64,000 nt of DNA from Euryhalocaulis sp050486445 (GCA_050486445.1 JBJHDH010000002.1:1-64000); one strand, 5' to 3'; positions 18,243-28,636 are shown, counted from the first letter of the stretch. Numbers and translations: made by a program. The notes: generated by a model not told the origin, from the sequence alone.

Positions 18243-20291
18243 TCAGCCGCCGCGCATGACCGGTTCGTGGCCTTCCAGCGCCTCCGGCAGGCCCGGCACA
18301 TGCTCCGCGCCCTCCAGAACCGTGAGGCTGGAGCCCTCGAAAGCATCGCCAATGGGCTCCTGACGGCCGCCAAGACAGGCGGTGAGGAACCCCTCGCCGG
18401 CAGCGGCGAAGGCGAGACCGTTCTCCGGCCGGGCGAAGCCGTGGCCTTCATCAGGGAACAGCAGATAGGTCACCGGCAGACCGTTGGCGCGCATCGCCTC
18501 GACAATCTGGTCGGACTCCGCCTGCTTCACACGCGGATCGTTGGCGCCCTGCGCGATCAGCAGCGGACGGGAAATATTCGCCGCGGCATAGAGTGGGGAC
18601 CGCTCGCGAAGCAGCGCCTGACCCTCCTCGGTGCGCGGATCGCCGATGGCGCGGGTGAACACCTCGAAGATCGAGGCCCAATAAGGTGGAATCGTCTCCA
18701 GTAGGGTCTCCAGATTGGACGGGCCCACGATATCCACCCCGCAAGCGAAAGCATCCGGCGTGAAAGCGAGAGCCGCGAGCGTCGCATAGCCGCCATAGGA
18801 GCCGCCCGAGATCGCCACTCGGTCCGGGATAGCGATCCCCTCGGCGACCGCCCAAGCGACGCCATCAAGCAGATCATCATGCATTTTCCGGCCCCATTCC
18901 CGGTCGCCGGCGGCGACAAAGGCTTTACCGAAACCTGTGGAGGCGCGGAAATTGACGCTGAGAGTGGCATAACCACGATTGGCGAAGAGCTGATGCTCTG
19001 TATTGAAGCCATAGGCGTCGCGGCCCCAGGGGCCGCCATGCACGCTCAGCACCATGGGCAGCGGCTCATCCGGACGCCCGTCGCCATCGGAATCGCTTCC
19101 CGGCGGCAGCGTGAGATAGGAGACCAGCGTCAGCCCGTCTCGCGATTCGATCTCGACCGGATGCATCGGGACGAGCGTGTAGGGCTCCAGATCGGGGCGC
19201 GAGGAAAACAGCGCCCGCACCTCGCCCGCCGCGCGGTCGTACAGATGGTAGGAGACCGGCGCCTCGGCGCTGTAGGCCGCGACGATCCATTTGTCGTCGG
19301 CGCGCGTGCGGCTCACCACGACGATCTCGCCGTCCAGCCGGCCGCGCAGGAAGGCGAGCGCATCGCCGATTGCGGGATCGAGCGCGGTCCATTCCGTGCG
19401 CAGATAATTCACCGCATAGGCTTCCGGCGCATAGGTCTCCGGATGGATCATCAGACTGGAAATGTCGGCCAGATCGCTCTGCGCCAGCACTTCCGCCGCC
19501 CCGGTCGCGGCGTCGATGGCGACAAGCGCCGCTTTGTCGCGCCCACGGCTGTCGACCGCGTAGATGTGCGCGCCCGTCTCGTCGAAATCAAGAAGCGCGG
19601 TGGTCAGGGCGTCCTCGTAGGGGATGGGAAACAGATCGCGCAGCCCGTCCCCGCCCATCGTCACCACTGTCCTCGAACCATCCGGCTCGGGACGCATGGC
19701 GAGCCGCAAATTCAGACCGTGATCGAAGATAAAGCCGTCCAGCCCGTCCGTGTTCTCATAGATTGGCGTGCGCGCGCCGGTGACAAGATTGATGCGATAG
19801 ACATCGAACCAGGAAGGGTCGCGGGCGTTGATCCCGACCATCGCCTCGTCAGGGTGCTCCCAGCTTACGGCGTAGGGGATGGCGCGCGCGCCGTCGAACG
19901 GCGTCAGATTGCGCTCTTCCCCGTTCGTCACATCGACGGCGTAGAGATGATAATTTTCATCGCCGCCGCGGTCCTGCGGATAGATCACCATGCGGCTATT
20001 GGGCGCCCAGTCATATTGCGGGACGCCCCGGCCGCGATCACGGGTCAATGGGCGGGCAGCGTCCAGATCGTCGGCCGGCGCGATCCAGACATTCATCACG
20101 CCTTCGTCGGGCGCGCGCCATGTCATCCAGGCGCCGTCCGGGGACAGCATCGGCTGGGCGCGCGTCGGATTGCCGAACAGCAATTCGCGGGGAATCAGCG
20201 GCGCTTCCCCGGTTTCGCTCCGGCCGCACCCGGCCAGCAACAACACGGCCAGAACAAGACCGTGCGCGGCGCCTGTCAGTTGCATTTTCAT
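18243..20291 (-). CDS. S9 family prolyl oligopeptidase-type peptidase, lipoprotein
   Basis: 682 residues from the ATG at 20291. A lipoprotein signal (LVLAVLLLAGC, Cys near residue 20) is followed by a beta-propeller-like domain with TolB-type repeats (about 40-390), then an alpha/beta hydrolase. The catalytic Ser is in GGSYGGYATL, Asp in GANDPRVKQAES and His in DEGHGFARPENG. The typical oxyanion motif LSVHGGPWGRDAYGF is present. It should cut short peptides in the periplasm. Divergent from mutS. A longer in-frame reading extends far upstream across mutS, but that has no support. Confidence 0.9.
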   Translation of the reverse strand: MKMQLTGAAHGLVLAVLLLAGCGRSETGEAPLIPRELLFGNPTRAQPMLSPDGAWMTWRAPDEGVMNVWIAPADDLDAARPLTRDRGRGVPQYDWAPNSRMVIYPQDRGGDENYHLYAVDVTNGEERNLTPFDGARAIPYAVSWEHPDEAMVGINARDPSWFDVYRINLVTGARTPIYENTDGLDGFIFDHGLNLRLAMRPEPDGSRTVVTMGGDGLRDLFPIPYEDALTTALLDFDETGAHIYAVDSRGRDKAALVAIDAATGAAEVLAQSDLADISSLMIHPETYAPEAYAVNYLRTEWTALDPAIGDALAFLRGRLDGEIVVVSRTRADDKWIVAAYSAEAPVSYHLYDRAAGEVRALFSSRPDLEPYTLVPMHPVEIESRDGLTLVSYLTLPPGSDSDGDGRPDEPLPMVLSVHGGPWGRDAYGFNTEHQLFANRGYATLSVNFRASTGFGKAFVAAGDREWGRKMHDDLLDGVAWAVAEGIAIPDRVAISGGSYGGYATLAALAFTPDAFACGVDIVGPSNLETLLETIPPYWASIFEVFTRAIGDPRTEEGQALLRERSPLYAAANISRPLLIAQGANDPRVKQAESDQIVEAMRANGLPVTYLLFPDEGHGFARPENGLAFAAAGEGFLTACLGGRQEPIGDAFEGSSLTVLEGAEHVPGLPEALEGHEPVMRGG

Positions 20292-20404
20292 GGCGATGAT
20301 CCCCGGTCCGGGCGGCGCGGCGCCATTTCGCGGCGGCGGCGCCCGGATGGTCTGTAATCTAAAGAAGGACGGATCGGCCGGCAATCGGACCGTTTCCCGC
20401 CCCC

Positions 20405-20432
20405 TTGCGCCTGACCGGCCTTGGCCTACCCT
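20405..20432 (+). promoter_or_regulatory. Possible promoter of mutS
   Basis: TTGCGC (20405-20410), 16-base spacer, TACCCT (20427-20432). Only 6 bases separate the -10 from the mutS ATG, so the message would start at or next to the start codon. No Shine-Dalgarno is visible. Confidence 0.3.
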
Positions 20433-20438
20433 CCGCCC

Positions 20439-23138
20439 ATGTCCGCCCCCGCCCCCGATCTGAAGCCCCCCGTGGAGGGGGCGACGCCGATGATGGCGCA
20501 GTATCTGGAGGTCAAGGCCCAGGCCGGCGGCGCCCTGCTGTTCTACCGGATGGGCGATTTCTACGAGCTGTTCTTCGAGGACGCGGAAAAAGCCGCCGCG
20601 GCGCTGGACATCGCCCTGACCAGGCGCGGCAAACACGCCGGCAAGGACGTGGCGATGTGCGGCGTGCCTGTCCACGCCGCCGAAACCTATCTGGCCCGGC
20701 TGATCCGCAAGAATTTCCGGGTCGCGGTCTGCGAACAGGTCGAAGACCCCAAAGAAGCGAAGAAGCGCGGCTCCAAATCCGTGGTGAAGCGCGAGATCGT
20801 GCGCATCGTCACGCCGGGCACGATCACCGAGGACGCCCTGCTCGATTCCCGCGCCGCCAACTATGTGGCCGCCTATGCGAAGCTGCCTTCGGGCGAGGCG
20901 GCGCTGGCCTGGGCGGACGTCTCCACGGGTGAGTTCGCCTGCGCGCCGGTGGAGACCGGATCGCTCGCCGCCGATCTCGCCGCGCTCGCCCCGGCGGAGC
21001 TGGTTGTGGAGGACTCCATCGCCGGCGCCCCTTGGCTGAAATCGGCCCTGCGCGGCGGGGCCGCGGCGGTGACGCCTTTGCCCGCGGTGAAGTTCGATCC
21101 CGGCGCGGGCGCCGACCGGCTGAAAGCGCATTACGGTTTGGCGGCGCTGGACGGGCTCGGCGATTTCAGTCGCGCCGAGCGCGCGGCGGCGGGCGCGCTG
21201 CTGGATTATCTGCAACTCACCCAGGCCGGGCGCGCCCCGGCTCTGGCGCCGCTGTCGCGCCGCGCCGCGGGCGCCTTCATGGCCATCGACCCGGCGACGC
21301 GCGCCAGTCTGGAGATCGAGCGCACCCAGCGGGGCGAGCGTAAAGGCTCGTTGCTGGCCGCCATCGACCGCACCGTGACCGGGCCGGGCGCGCGGCTGCT
21401 CGCCCGCCGCCTCGCCGCGCCGCTGCTGAACGCCGGCGAGATCGAGGCGCGGCTGGATGCGGTCGGATTTTTCTTGGACCAGCAGGCGCTGCGCCGCGAT
21501 GTGCGCGCCCGCCTGCGCGAGACCGGCGACGCCGCGCGCGCGCTGTCGCGGCTGCAACTGGGGCGCGGCGGTCCGCGCGATCTCGCCATGCTGGCCGCCG
21601 CCCTGCGCGCGGGCGAAACAGTCTGCGCCCTGTTCGCGGAAACGCCGCTGGCCCGCCCCCCGGCAGAGCTGGAGCAGGCGCTCGCCGCCCTGTCGCTGAC
21701 CGGCAAGCCGGTTCTGGCGGCGTTCGCGAAAAATCTGGAGAAGGCGCTGAAGCCGGAACCCCCGGCCCGCGCCAGCGACGGCGATTTTATCGCCCAGGGC
21801 TGGCTGGAGACGCTGGACGAGGCGCGCGCTTTGCGCGACGAGGCGCGGCGCGTCATCGCCGGGCTGCAAGCGAAATACGCCGAGCAGACCGGCATCCCGG
21901 CGCTGAAAATCCGCCATAATAATGTGCTCGGTTATTTCATCGAATGCACCGCCAAGGCGGGCGAGAAACTCATGACGGCGCCGCTGAACGAGACTTTCCG
22001 CCACCGCCAGACCATGGCGAACGCGGTGCGCTTTTCCACCGTGGAACTGGGCGAGCTGGAATCGAAAATCCTCGGCGCGGCGGAACGGGCGCTGGCGATG
22101 GAGCTTCAGGCGTTCGAGGAATTCCGCGCCCGCGCCGATGCCTGCGAGCGCGAGATTCGCGCGGGGGCGGAGGCGCTGGCCGTGCTGGATGTCGCCTCGG
22201 GCCTGGCCGAGACGGCGGAATCGGCCCGCCTCGCCCGCCCCGTGGTCGACGACTCACTGGCCTTCGAGATTGAAGGCGGCCGCCATCCGGTGGTGGAACA
22301 GGCGCTGGCGGCGGAGAGCAACGCCTTCACCCCCAATGACTGCCGGCTGGACGGCGCGGCGGAGAGCGGCCCGCGCCTGTTTCTGGTCACCGGGCCGAAC
22401 ATGGCGGGCAAGTCCACTTTTCTGCGCCAGAACGCGCTGATCGCCATTCTGGCCCAGACCGGATGCTATGTGCCCGCGCGCGCGGCGCGCATCGGCATGG
22501 TCGACCGGCTGTTCAGCCGCGTGGGGGCCAGCGACGATCTGGCGCGCGGCCGCTCTACCTTCATGATCGAGATGATCGAGACCGCCGCCATCCTCAATCA
22601 GGCCGGGCCGCGCGCCTTTGTCATTCTGGACGAGATCGGGCGCGGCACCGCCACGTTTGACGGCATGGCCATCGCCTGGGCGACGGCGGAGCATTTGCTG
22701 GCGGTCAATCGCTGCCGCGCGCTGTTCGCCACGCATTATCACGAGCTGACAGAGCTTGCCGAACGCGACCCTGCGGGCGCAAACGTGTCGCTGAAGGCGC
22801 GGGAATGGAAAGGCGATCTGGTGTTCCTGCACGAAGTCGGGCCGGGCGCGGCCGATAAATCCTATGGCGTGCAGGTCGGGCGGCTCGCGGGCCTGCCGGC
22901 CGCCGTGACGCGCCGGGCCGAGGAGGTGCTGGCGCGCCTGGAAGGCGATTCCCGCCATGATGCGCTGGACTCCCTGCCGCTGTTCGCGCCCGCCGCCGGG
23001 CCGGCCGGGCCGCTCCCGGCGCCGCCCTCCCCGGTGGAGACGGCGCTGGGCGAGATCGACCCGGACAGCCTGTCGCCGCGTGATGCGCTGGAGGCGCTCT
23101 ACCGGCTGAAACGCATCGCGACGGAGACCGGCCAATGA
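20439..23138 (+). CDS. mutS: DNA mismatch repair ATPase MutS
   Basis: 899 residues. The mismatch-recognition domain has GALLFYRMGDFYELFFEDA with the Phe-x-Glu reading motif. The ATPase has Walker A GPNMAGKSTF near residue 651, Walker B FVILDEIGRGT and the conserved ATHYHEL. The ATG at 20439 is used; no clear ribosome-binding site precedes it. MutS detects base mismatches and recruits MutL. Its TGA overlaps the glnD ATG by 4 bases, an arrangement seen in several alphaproteobacteria. Confidence 0.97.
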   Translation: MSAPAPDLKPPVEGATPMMAQYLEVKAQAGGALLFYRMGDFYELFFEDAEKAAAALDIALTRRGKHAGKDVAMCGVPVHAAETYLARLIRKNFRVAVCEQVEDPKEAKKRGSKSVVKREIVRIVTPGTITEDALLDSRAANYVAAYAKLPSGEAALAWADVSTGEFACAPVETGSLAADLAALAPAELVVEDSIAGAPWLKSALRGGAAAVTPLPAVKFDPGAGADRLKAHYGLAALDGLGDFSRAERAAAGALLDYLQLTQAGRAPALAPLSRRAAGAFMAIDPATRASLEIERTQRGERKGSLLAAIDRTVTGPGARLLARRLAAPLLNAGEIEARLDAVGFFLDQQALRRDVRARLRETGDAARALSRLQLGRGGPRDLAMLAAALRAGETVCALFAETPLARPPAELEQALAALSLTGKPVLAAFAKNLEKALKPEPPARASDGDFIAQGWLETLDEARALRDEARRVIAGLQAKYAEQTGIPALKIRHNNVLGYFIECTAKAGEKLMTAPLNETFRHRQTMANAVRFSTVELGELESKILGAAERALAMELQAFEEFRARADACEREIRAGAEALAVLDVASGLAETAESARLARPVVDDSLAFEIEGGRHPVVEQALAAESNAFTPNDCRLDGAAESGPRLFLVTGPNMAGKSTFLRQNALIAILAQTGCYVPARAARIGMVDRLFSRVGASDDLARGRSTFMIEMIETAAILNQAGPRAFVILDEIGRGTATFDGMAIAWATAEHLLAVNRCRALFATHYHELTELAERDPAGANVSLKAREWKGDLVFLHEVGPGAADKSYGVQVGRLAGLPAAVTRRAEEVLARLEGDSRHDALDSLPLFAPAAGPAGPLPAPPSPVETALGEIDPDSLSPRDALEALYRLKRIATETGQ

Positions 23139-25963
23139 ATCCGGCCAGCCCGCTGGTCGATTCCGGCGGCGTCATCGACGGCGGCGCGCTGCGGCGGGCG
23201 CTGACCGCGCTGGCGCAGACCCATTCCGAATCGGCGCTGCGCCCGGCAGTGCGGACGCTGCTGGACGGCACGCTGAAATCCAGCCGCGCGGCGCAGATGG
23301 CGGCGTTTCGCGACGGCGGCGAGGGCGCGCCGGGCGGGCTAGCGACGGCGCAGGCCATGTCGCGCCAGACCGACGAGCTGGTGACCGCACTTTACGACTT
23401 TACCACCGTGCATGTGTTCCGTTCGCGCAACCCGACCGAGGGCGAGCGATTCTGTGTCGCCGCCGTGGGCGGATTCGGGCGCGGCGAGCTGGCGCCCTGG
23501 TCCGATCTCGACCTGCTGTTCCTGCGCGGCTGGAAACAGAGCGCGTGGGAAGAGAGCGTGATCGAATACATGCTCTATATGTTGTGGGATCTGGGCCTGA
23601 AGGTCGGGCACGCGGCGCGCAGCGGCGATGACTGCATCAAGCGCGCCAGGGACGACCAGCAGATTCTCACCAATCTTCTGGACGCGAGGCGCCTGGCCGG
23701 CGACGAGGCCCTGTTCGACGATCTGGTCCGGCGCCTGTATCGCGAGGCGATCCAGGGCCGCGAGCGCGACTATGTCGGCGCCAAGCTGGTGGAGCGCGAT
23801 ACCCGCCATTCCCGCGCCGCCTCGCGCTATATGGTCGAGCCGGACGTGAAAGACGGCAAGGGCGCCCTGCGCGACCTGCAGACGCTGGAATGGATCGCCC
23901 GCGCCCTGTTCCCGGAAAAGGGCGTCGATGCGCTGCCCGGAAAGGGCCTGCTGAGCGAAGCCGACCGCGCCACCCATGACCGCGCCAAGGCGTTCTTCTG
24001 GGATGTGCGGATGCATCTGCACGACGCGGCGAAGCGAGCGCAGGAAACCCTGACCTTCGATTTCCAGCCGGAACTGGCCGCGCGCATGGGCTATCGCGAC
24101 GCCGAGGCCGCGCCCGCCGTCGAGGCGTTCATGCGCGATTATTTCCGCGTCGCCACCGATGTCGGCGCGCTGGTGCGCGTGGCCTGCGCGCGGCTGGAGG
24201 CGCTGCACGCAAAATCCGCTCCCGGCGGCATGTCGCGCTTTTTGCCTTTTGTGCGAGCACGAAGGCCGCATAACCCGGCCTTCGCCATCGCTTCGGGCCG
24301 CCTCACCGTTACCCAGCCGGAGGCGATGGAATCCGATCCGCGGCTGATCCTGGACATGTTCGCAGAGGCGGCGCGGCTCGGCGTCGATATACACCCGGAC
24401 GCAATGGCCCATGCGCGGGCGCTGAACGGCCTGATCGACGATCAGGTGCGCGCCGATCCGCGCGCGGCGGCGGCGCTGTTCACGGTGCTGGATTCCGCCG
24501 CGCCGGAAGTCGCGCTGCGCCTGATGGCCGAGGCCGGCGTCATAGAGCAATTTCTGCCGGAATTCGGCCGCATCGTCGGCCGCACCCAGTTCAATATGTA
24601 TCACGCTTATACGGTGGACGAGCACACGCTGCGCGCCATCAGCGTGCTGGCGCGGATTCGCGAGGGCAAGGCGGCGGACGAGCACCCTCTGGCCACCGAA
24701 GCATTCCCGGAAAAGCAGCACCATCGCGCGCTGTTTCTGGCGATGCTGCTGCACGACACCGGCAAGACCGGGGGCGACCAATCCATCGCAGGCGCGGCGT
24801 CGGCGCGCTCGGCCTGCACCCGGCTCGGCCTGCCTGAGGAGGAAATCGAACTGATCTCCTGGCTGGTGCTGCACCATCTCGACATGAGCGACGCGGCGCA
24901 GACGCGCGACATCGGCAATCCGAAAACCATCGCCGATTTCACCGAAATGGTCGGCTCGATGCACCGGCTGCGGCTGCTGCTCTGCCTGACCATCGCCGAC
25001 ATCAAGGCCGTCGCCCCCGGCGTCTGGACCAGTTTCAAGGCCGAGCTGCTGCGCGAACTGTATCGCCTGACCGTCACCGCGCTGGAGGCGCAGGAGACAG
25101 AGGCGGTGGCGGCGGCCAGTCACAGCCTGGCGCATCGCGCATCGCAGGCGCGCAGCACGGTGCGCGCAATGTTCGGCGACGATCCGTATCTGGCGACCTG
25201 GGGCGCGGAAATGGAGGATTCCTACTGGCTGTCCTTCGAGCCGGAGGAGATCGCCAAGCATGTGCGCTTTGTCGGCGAGGCGCGGGCGGCGGGAAAGGAC
25301 ATCGCCGTGCGCGCTTCCATCGACACGCGGCGCGGCGCCACGGAGCTTCTGGTGCGCGCGCCCGACCGGATCGGCCTGTTTGCCGACATCGCGCGCGCCA
25401 TCGCGGTCTCGGGCGCGGAGGTGGCCGACGCCCGCCTCTATACCGGCGCGCAGGGCCGCGCCTTCGATATTTTCTATCTGCAAAACGCCAGCGGCGATCC
25501 GTATGGCGCCAGCGCGCCGCGCGCGCTGGCCATGCTTGAGGATATGGTGGCGGAGGCCGCCGGGGGGCTCCCGCCCGCGGATATGCCGGCCCCGGCGCCG
25601 GCGCCACTGCGCCAGGCGGTGTTCGAGATCGAGCCTTCCGTGCGGCTGGACGACGAGGCGTCGGACCTGCACACCGTGGTCGAGGCTGTCGGCCGCAACC
25701 GGCACGGCCTTCTCAGCGATCTGGCCGCCGCGATCACGGCGCGGAAGCTTTCCGTCGCCTCGGCGCATATCGAGACGCGGGGCGAGCGCGTGGTCGATGT
25801 GTTCTATGTCAACGAGCCGGACGGCGGGGCCGTGACCGATCCGGGCGTGCGCAAGGCGCTGGTGGACGCGTTGATGGCGGTGCTGTCCAGCGGCGAGACC
25901 GACGCGGAAGAGGCGCTGGCCCGGCGCGGTATGCGCCGCGCGCCATCGTCGGGCCTGCGATGA
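23135..25963 (+). CDS. glnD: Bifunctional PII uridylyltransferase/uridylyl-removing enzyme GlnD
   Basis: 942 residues. The nucleotidyltransferase motif GGFGRGELAPWSDLDLLFL lies near residue 112, a HD hydrolase domain (LAMLLHDTGKTGGDQS) near 540, and two ACT domains at about 740 and 850 (APDRIGLFADIARAI; NRHGLLSDLAAAI). GlnD senses glutamine and adds or removes UMP on PII proteins, controlling nitrogen uptake and assimilation; it may thereby affect the urea importer in this window. Coupled to mutS and murJ by ATGA overlaps on both sides. Confidence 0.96.
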   Translation: MNPASPLVDSGGVIDGGALRRALTALAQTHSESALRPAVRTLLDGTLKSSRAAQMAAFRDGGEGAPGGLATAQAMSRQTDELVTALYDFTTVHVFRSRNPTEGERFCVAAVGGFGRGELAPWSDLDLLFLRGWKQSAWEESVIEYMLYMLWDLGLKVGHAARSGDDCIKRARDDQQILTNLLDARRLAGDEALFDDLVRRLYREAIQGRERDYVGAKLVERDTRHSRAASRYMVEPDVKDGKGALRDLQTLEWIARALFPEKGVDALPGKGLLSEADRATHDRAKAFFWDVRMHLHDAAKRAQETLTFDFQPELAARMGYRDAEAAPAVEAFMRDYFRVATDVGALVRVACARLEALHAKSAPGGMSRFLPFVRARRPHNPAFAIASGRLTVTQPEAMESDPRLILDMFAEAARLGVDIHPDAMAHARALNGLIDDQVRADPRAAAALFTVLDSAAPEVALRLMAEAGVIEQFLPEFGRIVGRTQFNMYHAYTVDEHTLRAISVLARIREGKAADEHPLATEAFPEKQHHRALFLAMLLHDTGKTGGDQSIAGAASARSACTRLGLPEEEIELISWLVLHHLDMSDAAQTRDIGNPKTIADFTEMVGSMHRLRLLLCLTIADIKAVAPGVWTSFKAELLRELYRLTVTALEAQETEAVAAASHSLAHRASQARSTVRAMFGDDPYLATWGAEMEDSYWLSFEPEEIAKHVRFVGEARAAGKDIAVRASIDTRRGATELLVRAPDRIGLFADIARAIAVSGAEVADARLYTGAQGRAFDIFYLQNASGDPYGASAPRALAMLEDMVAEAAGGLPPADMPAPAPAPLRQAVFEIEPSVRLDDEASDLHTVVEAVGRNRHGLLSDLAAAITARKLSVASAHIETRGERVVDVFYVNEPDGGAVTDPGVRKALVDALMAVLSSGETDAEEALARRGMRRAPSSGLR

Positions 25964-27525
25964 AACTGCTGAAATCCAGCGCCGTCGTTTCCGGCTACAC
26001 GCTGTTCAGCCGCATCCTGGGCGGGGCCCGCGACGTGGTGCTGACCGCCACTCTGGGCGCCGGGCCGGTGGCCGACGCCTTTTTCACCGCCATGCAGTTT
26101 CCCAACCTGTTCCGCCGCGTTTTCGCCGAGGGCGCGTTCAGTCAGGCCTTCGTGCCGCTGTTCGCCCGCACGCTGGAAACAGAGGGAGAAGAGGCCGCCC
26201 GCCGCATGGCCTCGGAAACGCTCGCCGTGCTGCTGGCCTTCACGGCGGGCCTGACGATTCTGGCGCAGATCGCCATGCCGGCGATCATGATCCTGATGCA
26301 ATGGGGCTATCGCGACGATGCGGACATTTTCCGCCTGTCGATCGTGCTGACCCAGATCACCATGCCCTATCTCACTTTTATGGCGCTGGCCGCGCTGTTC
26401 GCCGGCGTTCTGAATGCGTTTGAGCGGTTTGCGCTGGCCGCTTTCGCGCCCAGCCTGCTGAATCTGTCGCTGCTGGTCGCGGCGCTCACATTTCGCGGCG
26501 ATCCGCGCGATGTCGCCTGGGCCTGCGCCGTGGCGATCACGCTTGCCGGGGCGTTGCAGGCGGGCCTGTTATGGCTGGGCTGCAAGCGGCGCGGCATGCG
26601 GCTTCGCTTCGGTGTTCCCCGTTTCAGCCCGGCGGTGCGCCGCGTGACGCGCATCGCCATTCCCGGCGCCATCGCCGCCAGCGCGGTGCAGATCAATATC
26701 ATCATCAGCCAGTCGCTCGCCTCGATAGAGGAAGGCGCCAAATCGTTGCTGAATTACGCCGACCGGCTGTATCAATTGCCGCTGGGCCTGATCGGCATCG
26801 CCGTCGGGGTGGCCGTGCTGCCCTCGCTGTCGCGCGCGGTGACCAATGCCGACGACACGGCGCGTGACCGCACGATGGATCAGGCGCTCGGCCTTTCCAT
26901 GGGTCTGACCCTGCCCGCCGCCGCCGCGCTTCTGGCGATTCCGGGCCTGCTGACGGATTCGCTGTTCGCGCGCGGCGCCTTCACGGCGGAAGACGCCAGC
27001 CTGGCCGCGATGGCGCTGTTTCATTTCGCCTGGGGCGTTCCGGCCTTTGTGCTCATCAAGGTTCTGGCCCCGGCCTTCTATGCCCGCCACGACACAATGC
27101 GGCCGATGCGCTACGCCATGCTCAGCGTCGTGGTGAATATCGTGATCGGCGCCGGCCTGTTCTTCTGGCTGCGGGGACAGGGCGTTCCGGGCTTTCCCGG
27201 CCTTGCCGTCGGCACCAGCGCCGCGGCCTGGCTGAATGTCTTCATGCTGGCGGGCGCGCTGCTGCGATCGGGTCATTACCGGCCCGGCCCCGTGCTGCTG
27301 CGCCGCCTGATCGGCGCCGTGGCGGCCAGCGGCGTGATGATCGCCGCGCTGCTGGCTCTGGCCGCTGTGTTCCCGGCCCTGTCCGGGGCGCTGGGGTCCA
27401 AGCTGGTCACCGCCCTTCTTGTCTGCGGCCTGGCCGGAGCGGTCTATATCGCCGCCGCGATCCTGCTCGGCGTGGTGCGGCGAGAGGAGCTGGCCGTGCT
27501 GCTGCGCCGCCGCCGCGCCGCCTGA
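25960..27525 (+). CDS. murJ: Lipid II flippase MurJ (MviN)
   Basis: 521 residues, about 14 membrane helices. The N-terminus SSAVVSGYTLFSRILGGARDVV and the block ADAFFTAMQFPNLFRRVFAEGAFSQAFVP are family signatures. It flips lipid II across the inner membrane for peptidoglycan synthesis. The ATG overlaps the glnD stop (ATGA); trpS follows after 55 bases. Confidence 0.96.
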   Translation: MKLLKSSAVVSGYTLFSRILGGARDVVLTATLGAGPVADAFFTAMQFPNLFRRVFAEGAFSQAFVPLFARTLETEGEEAARRMASETLAVLLAFTAGLTILAQIAMPAIMILMQWGYRDDADIFRLSIVLTQITMPYLTFMALAALFAGVLNAFERFALAAFAPSLLNLSLLVAALTFRGDPRDVAWACAVAITLAGALQAGLLWLGCKRRGMRLRFGVPRFSPAVRRVTRIAIPGAIAASAVQINIIISQSLASIEEGAKSLLNYADRLYQLPLGLIGIAVGVAVLPSLSRAVTNADDTARDRTMDQALGLSMGLTLPAAAALLAIPGLLTDSLFARGAFTAEDASLAAMALFHFAWGVPAFVLIKVLAPAFYARHDTMRPMRYAMLSVVVNIVIGAGLFFWLRGQGVPGFPGLAVGTSAAAWLNVFMLAGALLRSGHYRPGPVLLRRLIGAVAASGVMIAALLALAAVFPALSGALGSKLVTALLVCGLAGAVYIAAAILLGVVRREELAVLLRRRRAA

Positions 27526-27543
27526 CCTTGACCCGGCGCGACC

Positions 27544-27572
27544 TTGCGCCATTTGGCCCGCGCCGCCATAAG
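27544..27572 (+). promoter_or_regulatory. Possible promoter of trpS
   Basis: TTGCGC (27544-27549), 17-base spacer, CATAAG (27567-27572). The ATG of trpS follows only 8 bases later and there is no Shine-Dalgarno, suggesting a near-leaderless message. Read by eye only. Confidence 0.3.
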
Positions 27573-27580
27573 CCCCGGCC

Positions 27581-28636
27581 ATGAGCCAGCATGACACGCC
27601 TGCCCCGGGCGCCGATCCGGGGGCCGAATATCAGGGGCCGCAACTGATCCTGTCCGGCATTCAGGCGACGGGATCGCTGCATCTGGGCAATTATCTGGGC
27701 GCGCTGCGGAAATTCGTCGCGCTGCAAGCGCGCCGGCCATTCCTGTTCGTCGCTGACCTGCACGCCATCACGGTCTGGCAGGATCCGGCCGCGCTCATAG
27801 CCAATACGCGCAACGTGGCCGCCGCCTATCTGGCCGCCGGGCTGGACCCGGAAAAGGCGACGATCTTCCCGCAATCGGCCGTACCAGAGCACGCCGAACT
27901 GGCCTGGGTGTTTAATTGCGTCGCCCGCCTTGGCTGGCTCGACCGCATGACCCAGTTCAAGGAGAAGTCCGGCGAGAACAAGGAGCGAGCCTCGGTCGGT
28001 CTCTACACCTATCCGGTGCTCCAGGCCGCCGACATCCTGCTCTACAGGGCGACGCACGTTCCGGTCGGCCAGGATCAGAAGCAGCATCTGGAGCTGTCGC
28101 GCGACATCGCCGACCGCTTCAATCGCGATTACGGCGTTCCCGGCTTCTTCCCACTGCCCGAGCCGCTGATCGAGGGCCCCGGCGCACGGGTGATGAGCCT
28201 GAAGGACGGGACAAAAAAAATGTCCAAGTCCGACCCCTCCGACCTGTCGCGCATCAATCTCACCGACGACGCCGATACGATTGCGAAAAAGATCAGGAAA
28301 GCCACCACCGACCCGGCCCTGCTGCCCGAAACGCTGGACGAGCTGGACGGACGGCCCGAGGCGGCCAATCTGATCGCTATCTACGCGGCGCTGTCGGACC
28401 GGAGCGACGCGGACGTTCTCGCCGAATTCGCCGGCAAGGGCTTTGGCGCGTTCAAGCCGGCGCTGGCCGATCTGGCCGTCGCGCATCTGGCGCCGGTGAC
28501 GGCGGAGCTGCGCCGCCTGCTGGACGATCCGGCCGAGATTGACCGCGTGCTGAAGACCGGCGCCGAGCGCGCCCGCGCCACCGCCGCCCCGGTAATGGAC
28601 GAGGTGCGCCGCACCGTCGGCTTCTGGCGCGGCTGA
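27581..28636 (+). CDS. trpS: Tryptophan-tRNA ligase
   Basis: 351 residues, class I synthetase. The HIGH-type motif is SLHLGNYLGAL near residue 33 and the KMSKS motif is KKMSKSDPSDLSR near 213. Between them are DLHAIT and the tryptophan-pocket wording PVGQDQKQHLEL. The protein length is normal. The KMSKS codons contain a run of eight A (28213-28220), unusual in this GC-rich sequence. Confidence 0.97.
   Translation: MSQHDTPAPGADPGAEYQGPQLILSGIQATGSLHLGNYLGALRKFVALQARRPFLFVADLHAITVWQDPAALIANTRNVAAAYLAAGLDPEKATIFPQSAVPEHAELAWVFNCVARLGWLDRMTQFKEKSGENKERASVGLYTYPVLQAADILLYRATHVPVGQDQKQHLELSRDIADRFNRDYGVPGFFPLPEPLIEGPGARVMSLKDGTKKMSKSDPSDLSRINLTDDADTIAKKIRKATTDPALLPETLDELDGRPEAANLIAIYAALSDRSDADVLAEFAGKGFGAFKPALADLAVAHLAPVTAELRRLLDDPAEIDRVLKTGAERARATAAPVMDEVRRTVGFWRG

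Noticed and set aside
20292..22004. N-terminal extension of the S9 peptidase frame into mutS antisense
   Set aside because: The lipoprotein signal peptide at 20291 marks the real start; upstream residues are mutS antisense.
23339..25768. Long minus-strand open frame (809 codons) across glnD
   Set aside because: Same reason: antisense of a recognisable gene, composition of Arg, Gln, His and Gly only.
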